Assembly: GCF_022828245.2 (NCBI RefSeq)
Contig: NZ_CP157587.1
Span: forward strand, 620,001 to 684,000
Length of the DNA stretch: 64,000 nt
From: Nanosynbacter sp900555675
Lineage (GTDB): Bacteria > Patescibacteriota > Saccharimonadia > Saccharimonadales > Saccharimonadaceae
Direction: 5' to 3'
In this document: piece after piece, positions 51,438 through 59,693 of the stretch
How the letters are laid out: each line of letters begins with the position of its first letter
Numbering within the stretch: the stretch's first letter is position 1
The notes under the pieces: generated by a model
What the model saw: only the letters and a program-made list of their open reading frames with translations
Database searches by the model: none
Told to the model about the DNA's origin: nothing
Translations under genes and position numbers: made by a program

Positions 51438-51448
51438 TTTGTTATGAT
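51420..51448 (+). promoter_or_regulatory. clpB promoter
   Basis: TTGCAC (51420-51425), 17 bases, TATGAT (51443-51448). The -35 box is embedded in the CIRCE spacer. The leader is about 70 bases and includes AGGAGG. Confidence 0.8.
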
Positions 51449-51524
51449 AACTACATCAAGTTTTACCATTCTGTCTTTTGTCGGGGCGCAACAAATTAGG
51501 ACTAAAAACCAAAAGGAGGATTTT

Positions 51525-53672
51525 ATGCCACCAAACATGAATCAAGAAGAAACAACTAAACCACTCGAAAAATTCGGTACAGACATAACGGCGCTAGCAC
51601 GCGAGGGTAAACTCGATCCAGTGATCGGTCGAGATGAAGAAATTCGACGCACTATGCAGATTTTGAGTCGCCGCACTAAAAATAATCCCGTTCTCATTGG
51701 TGAGCCAGGAGTCGGTAAAACCGCAATTGTTGAGGCGTTGGCGCAGCGAATTGTCAAAGGCAACGTTCCCGCTTCACTGAAGGATAAGCGACTAATTTCC
51801 CTGGAAATTTCCAGTCTTCTGGCGGGCGCTAGTTTCCGTGGACAATTTGAAGATCGATTGAAAGCCGTTCTGAAAGAAGTAGAAGACGCAGCTGGTGAGA
51901 TTATTCTTTTTGTCGATGAAATTCACACCATGGTTGGCGCTGGAAAAAGCGAAGGCAGCATGGACGCGGGCAATATGTTAAAGCCAGCGCTGGCTCGCGG
52001 AAAATTGCATATGATTGGCGCGACGACGCTCGCTGAATATCGTCAATATGTCGAAAAAGATGCCGCCTTAGAACGAAGATTCCAGCCAGTTTACGTTGGC
52101 GAACCAAGCTTTGACGACACTGTTGCCATTTTGCGCGGATTGAAGGAAAAATACGAAATTCATCACGGAGTAAAAATCGCTGATGACGCGATCGTGGCAG
52201 CCGCCAGATTATCTACCAGGTATTTGCCTGACAGATTCTTGCCAGACAAAGCAGTCGACCTGCTTGACGAAGCGACTAGCTCGCTCAAAATGCAATTAGA
52301 AAGCGTGCCAATTGCACTGGATCGTTTGAACAATAGACGCTTGCAATTGGAAATCGAGGAAGCGGCGCTGAAAAAGGACAAATCCGATCACGCCAATATT
52401 CGCAAAGATGAAATCAAGGAGCAAATTGCCGAAATTAAAGCCAAAGCTGAAGCGATTGATAAAAAATGGCAACACGAAAAAGACATTTTACAAACCGTCA
52501 ATACGGCCAATGAGAAAATGGACAATCTACGTTCGCAATTGGAGATTGCTGAACGCGACGCAGACTTAGCCACCGCCAGCCGCATTAAGTATGGCGACTT
52601 ACCGGAGCTGGAGAAAAAATTAGCAAGCGCCCGCGAAGAATTGGCGGCAATTCCAACTCACGACCGATTGCTCCGCGAAGAAGTTACGCCCGATGATATC
52701 GCTGGCGTGGTGGCGCGCTGGACCGGAATTCCGGTGGAGCGATTGATGGAAAGCGAATCTAGTAAATTGACCAAATTGGAAGAATCGATCAGTCGCCAAG
52801 TCATCGGACAAGATCGCGCCGTGGCAGCCGTAGCAAGCGCCATTCGTAGGTCACGCGCTGGACTCGGCGACGTTAATCGACCGATTGGCTCATTCCTATT
52901 CCTCGGACCTACTGGCGTGGGAAAAACAGAAGTCGCACGCAGTTTATGTCGTGAATTATTCGACGACGAGCACGCCATGATTCGAATTGACATGAGCGAA
53001 TATATGGAACGCCACGCCGTAGCCAGATTGATCGGTTCGCCTCCAGGATATGTCGGTTACGATCAAGGCGGTCAATTGACAGAAGCCGTTAGACGACGTC
53101 CGTATAGCGTGGTTTTGTTTGACGAAATCGAAAAAGCACACCCCGATGTGTTTAACGTACTATTGCAAGTTTTGGATGACGGTCGATTGACAGATGGACA
53201 AGGACGAACGATTGACTTTAGCAACACCATCATCATCATGACCAGCAACGTCGGATCGCAAATGATTATGGATTACACGGGCGACAACATTAGCTCTCTC
53301 GACAATCAAATTTTAGAAACGCTTCGTGGTCATTTCCGTCCAGAATTCTTAAACCGAATCGACGACATTGTGATTTTTGATCGCATTCATCCCGAATCGA
53401 TGCGTGCGATTGTTGACGTGCAATTAGAAAAAGTTGTTCGCCAAGTTAAAGATAGTCGCGACATAACGCTGAATTTTGACAATAGCGTTCGTGATATGTT
53501 GGCGCGAGACGGCTACGACCCGAGTTTCGGCGCTCGACCACTTAAACGTTTGATTCAAAAACGCGTACTTGATCCTTTGGCACTCGAACTGATCGACGGG
53601 CGAATTCACGACGGAGATACAGTAAAAGTTGCTACCGTGGATGATCGAATTACCTTTACGAATATCGTATAA
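51525..53672 (+). CDS. clpB: disaggregase ClpB without the N-terminal domain
   Basis: ClpB is a AAA+ disaggregase working with DnaK. The 715 residues contain AAA1 (Walker A IGEPGVGKTAIVEAL, about 55; Walker B IILFVDEIHTM), a coiled-coil M domain (about 265-390), and AAA2 (Walker A LGPTGVGKTEVARSL; IGSPPGYVGYDQGG; arginine finger region RPEFLNRIDD). The roughly 140-residue N domain of full ClpB is absent; the protein begins just before the first AAA module. The ATG at 51525 follows AGGAGG; an earlier in-frame ATG at 51444 lies inside the -10 box and is not used. Confidence 0.95.
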   Translation: MPPNMNQEETTKPLEKFGTDITALAREGKLDPVIGRDEEIRRTMQILSRRTKNNPVLIGEPGVGKTAIVEALAQRIVKGNVPASLKDKRLISLEISSLLAGASFRGQFEDRLKAVLKEVEDAAGEIILFVDEIHTMVGAGKSEGSMDAGNMLKPALARGKLHMIGATTLAEYRQYVEKDAALERRFQPVYVGEPSFDDTVAILRGLKEKYEIHHGVKIADDAIVAAARLSTRYLPDRFLPDKAVDLLDEATSSLKMQLESVPIALDRLNNRRLQLEIEEAALKKDKSDHANIRKDEIKEQIAEIKAKAEAIDKKWQHEKDILQTVNTANEKMDNLRSQLEIAERDADLATASRIKYGDLPELEKKLASAREELAAIPTHDRLLREEVTPDDIAGVVARWTGIPVERLMESESSKLTKLEESISRQVIGQDRAVAAVASAIRRSRAGLGDVNRPIGSFLFLGPTGVGKTEVARSLCRELFDDEHAMIRIDMSEYMERHAVARLIGSPPGYVGYDQGGQLTEAVRRRPYSVVLFDEIEKAHPDVFNVLLQVLDDGRLTDGQGRTIDFSNTIIIMTSNVGSQMIMDYTGDNISSLDNQILETLRGHFRPEFLNRIDDIVIFDRIHPESMRAIVDVQLEKVVRQVKDSRDITLNFDNSVRDMLARDGYDPSFGARPLKRLIQKRVLDPLALELIDGRIHDGDTVKVATVDDRITFTNIV

Positions 53673-53679
53673 TAGATGC

Positions 53680-54525
53680 ATGGACCAAATTTGCAGCGAG
53701 CACTTGGAAAATCATACCAACAAAACCTATCAAGAGCGGATGAACCAGACAGCGCCATCCAAATTCGGAGCTATCGCAAAACATCTTGGTGAAAACGTTA
53801 AACTGCTCGATTTCGGTTCTGGTTTCTCGCCAGAATTCATCAAACAAGTGGCGCAAACAGGAACTCACTACGTAGCCTATGATGTTTCACAAATTGTTCA
53901 ATCTCAACTTCAAGAAAATAACATTAATTTTGTTACTAAAGAACAACTTGAAAACATCGAAGACGAATTCGACATTATCTACATGTCGAGTGTATTTCAC
54001 GAGTTGATGAGCTATCTATCCCGACCCGAGCGCACTAAAACGTTCGCAATGCTAGATAGAGCACTCAAGCCCGACGGCACCATTATCATCCGTGATTGGG
54101 GTCCCGGTGAGACGCCAAACCTAGTCACGTCTATCGAAGTAGCATCTGAGGATGTTAGCGATGAAGTTTGCACATGGATCGAAGCGCTTGTTAAAAATTC
54201 AGTGATTAGCATGCTTACTATAGTTTGCGATGACAATGATAATCCTATCACTCCGTACACCTACAAGGCAAATAACCAAACTATTTACGAAATCATGTTT
54301 CACGCGGTTTGGGGGCTAGATTCACTTGAACGCGAATCAAAAGAATCGTACGTTATCGTAGATCACCTTATTCACAAATGGATTTGCGCGCCACACGGTT
54401 ACAAAATAACACAGTCGCAGAATGAATTCGATGAAACCTATTTGCCACATTTACAAAAATACTTCAAAATCGATAGTATTCCATGGCCAACAAAGGTCAT
54501 TTACGAGCTAAAAAAGAGATCGTAA
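53680..54525 (+). CDS. class I SAM-dependent methyltransferase
   Basis: 281 residues. SAM motif NVKLLDFGSGFSPEFIKQVA (about 37), then VAYDVSQIVQSQLQ, EFDIIYMSSVFHELMSYL (about 100) and LKPDGTIIIRDWGPGETP (about 138), the order of a Methyltransferase_11/25 domain. The last 120 residues have no match I know; the substrate is unknown. The ATG at 53680 is used because TATAAT (53668-53673), which overlaps the clpB stop codon, ends six bases before it. Confidence 0.78.
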   Translation: MDQICSEHLENHTNKTYQERMNQTAPSKFGAIAKHLGENVKLLDFGSGFSPEFIKQVAQTGTHYVAYDVSQIVQSQLQENNINFVTKEQLENIEDEFDIIYMSSVFHELMSYLSRPERTKTFAMLDRALKPDGTIIIRDWGPGETPNLVTSIEVASEDVSDEVCTWIEALVKNSVISMLTIVCDDNDNPITPYTYKANNQTIYEIMFHAVWGLDSLERESKESYVIVDHLIHKWICAPHGYKITQSQNEFDETYLPHLQKYFKIDSIPWPTKVIYELKKRS

Positions 54526-54561
54526 TAACACACCGGCAAACTTTATAGCACAACTACCATA

Positions 54562-55164
54562 ATGAGTTACAACGATAAGCACCACAAACTAACCATCAAA
54601 TCAGCGCTTCTAGGAATCGGCAGAATGCTTGGTTTGCCGAAATATTTTCTAATAACAATTGTCGCGACCGTCGCCTTTGCTATGGTGATTTATTTCGCAA
54701 TCAACGCCAATTTTTATGGGCCACTGATGATGTCGCGTCTGTCGATCCTCGATAAAATCGCGATGCTCGGCTCAATGATTATAGACGTTTTCAAACAAAG
54801 TTTCACTTCACCAAATGGCGCGCTGCTTATGATGGTGTCGATTCTTCAAGGTGTATCAATCGCCGCTGTAATTTTTACATCAAAGAATAATCGCGACAAT
54901 GAAAAAACTGTATCTCGACAAGTCGGATTAAGCGGAATTGCATCAATTGCCGCAACAATTGGGCTCGGCTGCGTTCCCTGCGGAACGTCACTAATCTTGC
55001 CAATTGTAACCCTATTTTTCTCGGGAGCTGCCGCCGCTACCGCCGCAAATATCGCCAGCACAATAGTCCTTTTGTTAGCTTTACTGCTCAGTTTATTCTC
55101 GCTATATAAATCAGGTCAAATTATTTTTATGTACACAGAATTATCTAAACAGGAGAAAATATGA
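54562..55164 (+). CDS. membrane protein with an intramembrane CxxC, partner of a DsbA-like protein
   Basis: 200 residues with about five membrane helices. The motif ATIGLGCVPCGTSLILPIV (about 132) places a C-x2-C pair with a following glycine at the start of a helix, then a Gly/Ala-rich helix (SGAAAATAANIAST). This recalls the redox-active cysteines of CcdA, DsbD or VKOR-type proteins, which pass electrons to or from extracytoplasmic thioredoxin-like proteins. Its stop overlaps the start of the DsbA-like gene by four bases. The redox role is inferred from the motif and the neighbour. Confidence 0.65.
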   Translation: MSYNDKHHKLTIKSALLGIGRMLGLPKYFLITIVATVAFAMVIYFAINANFYGPLMMSRLSILDKIAMLGSMIIDVFKQSFTSPNGALLMMVSILQGVSIAAVIFTSKNNRDNEKTVSRQVGLSGIASIAATIGLGCVPCGTSLILPIVTLFFSGAAAATAANIASTIVLLLALLLSLFSLYKSGQIIFMYTELSKQEKI

Positions 55165-55877
55165 ATCGACAAAAATCATCAGGCATAGCACTTATTTGGG
55201 TTCTTTCGGGAATTGTAATCGTGGGAATTGTAGCTTTGTTTATTTACGGAATTGTCAATCGCCCGCCGAATCGTCACATTGGTGATAATAAACCATGGAA
55301 TGAAAAAATGTCACAAGGATCCGCTGACGCGAAAAACGTATTCATTGATTATACTGACTATTTTTGTTCATTTTGCGCCGAAGTTGAAGCCGCAACCAAC
55401 GCCGATTTTTTCAAAAATGAGTACGTTAAATCAGGTAAGGTTCGCTATGAGCATCGCGTGGTAACACTATTAAAAGAGATGACCAACAATACCGAAACCG
55501 GCGCTCATGCTGCGTTTTGTGCTGCTGATCAAGATAAATATTGGCAGTACACCCACGATATCGTCCCGCGCATTAAAAGCGATTACTTTGATAAAGGAAT
55601 CGGCGTAAAAAACGTTGCTGTGCCGAAAAAAATCCCTGCTCTTCCACTGGAATATTTCCTGACTTCCGCCAAAAATGTCGGCATGAATGAATCGCAATTT
55701 TCCGATTGTATGACTAAAAAACCACACCAAAAAGAAATTGATGACAATACCCAAAAAGCTCTTTCTCTTGGCGTGAATGGATTGCCATATATGGTTATTA
55801 ACGACTATCAAACCAGCGGATTCGTCGGCGGCGAAAACGGATTAAGAAGCATTCTTAAAGCCGGCGGCGTCGAATAA
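55161..55877 (+). CDS. membrane-anchored DsbA-like thiol oxidoreductase (CSFC)
   Basis: 238 residues: N-terminal helix (IALIWVLSGIVIVGIVALFIYGI), then a thioredoxin-like domain with FIDYTDYFCSFCAEVEAATN (CSFC active site, about 70) and the cis-proline loop LGVNGLPYMVINDYQ (about 200). The helical insertion contains two more cysteines (AAFCAADQ; FSDCMTKK). It is translationally coupled (four-base overlap) to the CxxC membrane protein before it. AGGAG precedes the ATG. It should work outside the membrane in disulfide chemistry. Confidence 0.87.
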   Translation: MNRQKSSGIALIWVLSGIVIVGIVALFIYGIVNRPPNRHIGDNKPWNEKMSQGSADAKNVFIDYTDYFCSFCAEVEAATNADFFKNEYVKSGKVRYEHRVVTLLKEMTNNTETGAHAAFCAADQDKYWQYTHDIVPRIKSDYFDKGIGVKNVAVPKKIPALPLEYFLTSAKNVGMNESQFSDCMTKKPHQKEIDDNTQKALSLGVNGLPYMVINDYQTSGFVGGENGLRSILKAGGVE

Positions 55878-55933
55878 TTATTTGATTTGTCGCGCGGAAT
55901 TAAGCAACTCCCGTGATAAAAATATCAAGCACC

Positions 55934-55955
55934 CGCTTACGATAAGCGTAATGTT
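55934..55955. terminator. weak hairpin between converging genes
   Basis: A 6-bp stem CGCTTA/TAAGCG with a 3-base loop, followed on the plus strand by AATG and a T-run. It could end the DsbA-like transcript. Confidence 0.35.
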
Positions 55956-55984
55956 TTTCTATTTGTTTCACTATCCTTGAATAG

Positions 55985-57103
55985 TTATTCCCACCTAAAT
56001 AATTTAATAGCCACGAGGTAAATTGCAAAAGTCCAAGCTGCGATAATTCCAAATTGCGGCAAGACTTCCATAAAACTTGCGTGCTCGGTCATAATTAGCC
56101 GAAAACCATCCGTAACTGGCGTTATAGGGACAAATTGAGCAACGCTTCGTAGCCATTCCGGGAATAAATAAAGCGGGATAAACGTGCCGGATAAAAACAT
56201 CATTGGGAAAGAAATTAGATTACTTAATGCGGAAGATTGGTCTTCATTTTTCGACCAGCCAGCAATCAATAGCCCTATTCCCACCATCATGAATGCCGAT
56301 AATACAGATATAACCACAAATAACGCCCAATCGCCTCGCATATTAAAGTGAAATATCAAGGCGCCAGCGACAACCATCATGATCAAGCTAAGCAGGGAAA
56401 TAATCGTATAGTGAATTGCTGTAGAGATAATCAACTGACCAGAAGTAAACGGCGCTGCACGTAAGCGACGATACGAGCCACGCTTCTTTTCAGCCGGCAT
56501 TTGATTAGCTAAGCCAAAAATACCCATACTTATTAAGCTGAAAGTTAATAGTCCTGTAAATATGTAATCAAACGATTTCAATTGCTCATCACCAACCGCC
56601 TTACCAACAGCTTTAAGCGGAGCTTCAGGTTGACCCATCTGACTATTGATGTTATTGGTAATTTGGTTCATCACCGCCACTAGCGTATTACCTGCCTGCT
56701 CAGAACCTTTGGCGTAAAGAACATTCATAGTGCCTGTTGGAATAGGATGATTGTCGTTATTTTTTATCGCGCCAAAATCACTCGGAAGCTCAATAATACC
56801 GTTAAGCTCCGACCGCTTCATTTTTTCGCGCGCGTCATTCATATCTTTAACATCTTTAATTTTGAGAATCGAATCCTTCGAATTTTCTTTGGCATTTTTA
56901 ACGAAACTTTTAGCAAATTCCGTCTGCGAATTGTTGACAATTGCAATATTAAAACTGGTCGAATCATTACTAAAAACCGACCCGAACACTAATAGAAAAA
57001 TCAGCGGAAAAAGGAAGGTGAAAAATAGCGCCATTTTATCTCGAACGAAACGCTTTTGCTGAGCGCGAACTTGCCCGAATATTCCAATCCAATATTTTTT
57101 CAT
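55985..57103 (-). CDS. ABC-2 type exporter permease
   Basis: 372 residues: one N-terminal helix (about 23-43), a large external domain (about 50-175, typical of YhfE/CcmB-like ABC-2 permeases) and five or six C-terminal helices, with the family motif NLISFPMMFLSGTFIPLYLFPEWLR split at about 288-312. It forms an exporter with the ATPase encoded just upstream (1 base gap). The substrate is unknown; drug or polymer export is usual. Confidence 0.9.
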   Translation of the reverse strand: MKKYWIGIFGQVRAQQKRFVRDKMALFFTFLFPLIFLLVFGSVFSNDSTSFNIAIVNNSQTEFAKSFVKNAKENSKDSILKIKDVKDMNDAREKMKRSELNGIIELPSDFGAIKNNDNHPIPTGTMNVLYAKGSEQAGNTLVAVMNQITNNINSQMGQPEAPLKAVGKAVGDEQLKSFDYIFTGLLTFSLISMGIFGLANQMPAEKKRGSYRRLRAAPFTSGQLIISTAIHYTIISLLSLIMMVVAGALIFHFNMRGDWALFVVISVLSAFMMVGIGLLIAGWSKNEDQSSALSNLISFPMMFLSGTFIPLYLFPEWLRSVAQFVPITPVTDGFRLIMTEHASFMEVLPQFGIIAAWTFAIYLVAIKLFRWE

Positions 57104-57104
57104 G

Positions 57105-57866
57105 TTAATCCCGAATTGCCTTTCCTGTTAAATCAATAAACACGTCCTCTAAGTTGGCCTGCTCGACAACTTGTTCCTTCTTAAAACCGCGCGCCAATAA
57201 TTGCTGGATGAGATTATGCGGCGTATCAATTGTGATAATCTTACCGCTATCCATAATTGCCAGACGGTCACACAATAATTCCGCTTCGTCCATATAATGC
57301 GTCGTCAAAAGAATCGTAATTCCCTCGTCGCGAATTTCCTTAATCAAATCCCACAAATTTCTACGCGCCTGCGGATCAAGCCCCGTGGTCGGCTCGTCCA
57401 GAAACAACACTTTCGGATTATTCACCAATGTTGAAGCAATCGCAAAACGCTGTTTTTGACCGCCAGAAAGTTGCTCGACGTAATTCTTAGCCTTTTCCGT
57501 CAATTGAACCTTAGCAAGCAGTGCCTCAGTATCAACCGTCCGACCATATAAACTACCAAACATTTTCAATTGTTCACGCAAAGTCAGTTTGTCATAAAAA
57601 GCCGTCGACTGAAGCTGAATGCCAATTATATTCTTAATGTCCTTAGGCTTCTTAGCGACATCTATGCCGTCAATTGTAGCCGTACCGCCGTCAATTGGCC
57701 TGAGCGCTTCCAACATTTCCAACGTTGTTGTTTTACCCGCGCCGTTAGGACCAAGAATCCCAAATATCTCGCCCTTTTTAACCTCAAACGACACGTCGTC
57801 GACCACGTTATTTCCATCATAAGTTTTAACGAGTTTATCGACTTTTATAATTGGCTCAAGTTCCAC
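57105..57866 (-). CDS. ABC-2 type exporter ATPase
   Basis: 253 residues: Walker A ILGPNGAGKTTTLEML (about 35), Q-loop IGIQLQSTAFYDKLT, signature LSGGQKQRFAIASTL, Walker B VLFLDEPTTGLDPQARR and switch ILLTTHYMDEAELLCDR. The start is GTG at 57866 with a GAGAGGA site upstream. The C-terminus (ANLEDVFIDLTGKAIRD) is typical of the drug-export (DrrA/NatA) group. It is in an operon with the permease. Confidence 0.93.
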   Translation of the reverse strand: MELEPIIKVDKLVKTYDGNNVVDDVSFEVKKGEIFGILGPNGAGKTTTLEMLEALRPIDGGTATIDGIDVAKKPKDIKNIIGIQLQSTAFYDKLTLREQLKMFGSLYGRTVDTEALLAKVQLTEKAKNYVEQLSGGQKQRFAIASTLVNNPKVLFLDEPTTGLDPQARRNLWDLIKEIRDEGITILLTTHYMDEAELLCDRLAIMDSGKIITIDTPHNLIQQLLARGFKKEQVVEQANLEDVFIDLTGKAIRD

Positions 57867-57960
57867 TCCGTAAATTCCTCTCTGTTGTAATTATAGTAAA
57901 ACCGGTCTTCACTTATCATCAATAATAACAAAACCAAAATACTAGTGCTATACTTATAGT

Positions 57961-59406
57961 ATGCGCATTCAGAGAAAAAAAGCAAAACCAAAATCGAAAA
58001 AACTATTTATTATCATACCGTTTTTGATATTGCTATTTTCAGCAGGGCTATTTGGGATATATTTTCTCAATCAGTCACACTCGCGACAAACGACTGCGCC
58101 ATCTGACGAAAAGTATTATTTTGCCGATTCGAAATATTCTGGCATTCGCTCAAAGTTCGTCACCAGAGATAACAAACGGGAAAAAGTTTCAATTGAATAT
58201 CCGATCACGGAAAATGAAAAAATTAATCGCTTAATTAGCGAGTCGATTGATAAAATTGATCGCGATTTTCAAAATACGGTTTTACTGGCAACAGTTTTTG
58301 ATAAGCCAATGACCGAAACAATTGGCTATCAAGTCACGCACAACACTTCAGAGGCGCTGTCAATTGTCGTCAATATTAAGCAGGATATGAACGGCGCACA
58401 TCCAGCATCAATGACGCAATTTTGGACTTTTGACAAAAAATCTGGCGAAGTTGTCGGCTTGGCTGATTTTACAGAACAGTCTGATGAAGCTGCCGAAGCA
58501 ATCATATCCGCTGCCAAAAATAGCATTTCTCAGACCATCAAACAACGCCAGCAGCCAGAAATTGACCTGAACGAAATCATAAATAAAGAAGCTTTGTCTA
58601 ATTTCATCATCACCAATAATGGCAATGCGTTGGCTTGGCCACTCGGTCAGGCGTCGCTACTGCCATCATCTTACGGCGAATTGACAATTACCGTGCCAAT
58701 TTCCTCCGTCTCTAAATATCTGCAAAACCCAACGGCTCGGAAACTAGCCAATATTCCCGAGCCACCCGAGCCAAAGCCAGAACCAGCACCAGCACCCGCT
58801 GCGCCAACACCCACCGTCGCAAATAAAACAATTGCCTTAACTTTTGACGATGGACCTGGACCATACACTGAAAAATTATTAGATATATTAGATAAGTACG
58901 ACGCCAAGGCGACATTTTTCCTAATCGGCAGCAAAGTTTCAGCACGCGCCAACACATTACGCCGTATGCAGTCGCGCGGACATCAATTAGGCAATCACTC
59001 TTGGTCGCACCCAGAGTTGAATAAGGTCTCGGCGGAGCAGCTCGCTAATGAAATTGACCAGACAAATAACGCCATAAACCAAGCCGTCGGCACCAAACCC
59101 AATATCATACGTCCACCGTACGGCGCGTTTAATCGGGCAGTTTTGGAGCAGTTCCGTCAGCGCGGAATGTCGGCAATTGTTTGGTCTGTCGATACGCGCG
59201 ACTGGGCTGATCGTAATAGCGAAATTGTCTGTTCAAGGGCTGTCGCTGGCGCTCGCAACGGAGCTGTGATTTTAATGCACGATATTCATCCGACATCCGT
59301 GAATGCTGTTCCTTGCATTCTTGACTCACTCAAACAACAAGGCTATTCATTCGTAACGGTACAAAATTTAATCGGCGATATGACACCGGGCGCCGTTTAT
59401 CCATAA
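57961..59406 (+). CDS. PdaC-like polysaccharide deacetylase
   Basis: 481 residues: a basic start, one membrane helix (about 18-38), a DUF4163/DUF3298-type domain (about 55-250), a Pro/Glu/Ala linker (PEPPEPKPEPAPAPAAP, about 265) and a NodB deacetylase domain: IALTFDDGPGPYTEKL (motif 1, Asp pair), GNHSWSHPEL (metal His), IRPPYGAFN, VDTRDWADR and ILMHDIHPT. All catalytic motifs are present. B. subtilis PdaC, with this architecture, deacetylates peptidoglycan. The extended -10 TGCTATACT ends six bases before the ATG. Confidence 0.9.
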   Translation: MRIQRKKAKPKSKKLFIIIPFLILLFSAGLFGIYFLNQSHSRQTTAPSDEKYYFADSKYSGIRSKFVTRDNKREKVSIEYPITENEKINRLISESIDKIDRDFQNTVLLATVFDKPMTETIGYQVTHNTSEALSIVVNIKQDMNGAHPASMTQFWTFDKKSGEVVGLADFTEQSDEAAEAIISAAKNSISQTIKQRQQPEIDLNEIINKEALSNFIITNNGNALAWPLGQASLLPSSYGELTITVPISSVSKYLQNPTARKLANIPEPPEPKPEPAPAPAAPTPTVANKTIALTFDDGPGPYTEKLLDILDKYDAKATFFLIGSKVSARANTLRRMQSRGHQLGNHSWSHPELNKVSAEQLANEIDQTNNAINQAVGTKPNIIRPPYGAFNRAVLEQFRQRGMSAIVWSVDTRDWADRNSEIVCSRAVAGARNGAVILMHDIHPTSVNAVPCILDSLKQQGYSFVTVQNLIGDMTPGAVYP

Positions 59407-59408
59407 AC

Positions 59409-59630
59409 TTAATCAATCTCAAATATCTTATACTTTGAAGTTGCACCACGTATTAATTTAACTTTGGACGGCGCAACCTTAAAATGTTTTGCCAATAATT
59501 TAATAGCCGCCGCGTTGGCTCGACCTTCAATTGCTGGAGATTTGACATAAACCGTCAATGTGTCATTGTCATTTTTCACAACTTCCTCACGATGGCGAGA
59601 GTTTGGTTTAATGTGTACGGAGATTTTCAT
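59409..59630 (-). CDS. DUF167/YggU-family protein
   Basis: 73 residues with the DUF167 pattern: ISVHIKPNSRHREEVV, LTVYVKSPAIEGRANAAAIKLLAKHF and KVKLIRGATSKYKIFEI. The family is widespread and of unknown function. It lies downstream of the reverse transcriptase gene and converges with the deacetylase gene with a 2-base gap. Confidence 0.88.
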   Translation of the reverse strand: MKISVHIKPNSRHREEVVKNDNDTLTVYVKSPAIEGRANAAAIKLLAKHFKVAPSKVKLIRGATSKYKIFEID

Positions 59631-59636
59631 AAAATC

Positions 59637-59693
59637 TTAAAAATTTATCACTTCCAATTCCCACGGCAAGATTTCTCGCGCAACTTTACTCAT
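59637..59693 (-). CDS. possible 18-residue coupled open frame
   Basis: ATG at 59693 overlaps the last codons of the reverse transcriptase gene (ATGAGTAA). The frame encodes MSKVAREILPWELEVINF and then stops seven bases before the DUF167 start. The hydrophobic/acidic end looks more like the tail of a protein than a random sequence. It could be a coupled micropeptide or the remnant of a gene displaced by the insertion of the reverse transcriptase. Confidence 0.3.
   Translation of the reverse strand: MSKVAREILPWELEVINF

Noticed and set aside
51444..51524. Upstream in-frame start for clpB
   Set aside because: The ATG at 51444 lies inside the -10 box of the promoter; the AGGAGG-preceded ATG at 51525 is the real start.
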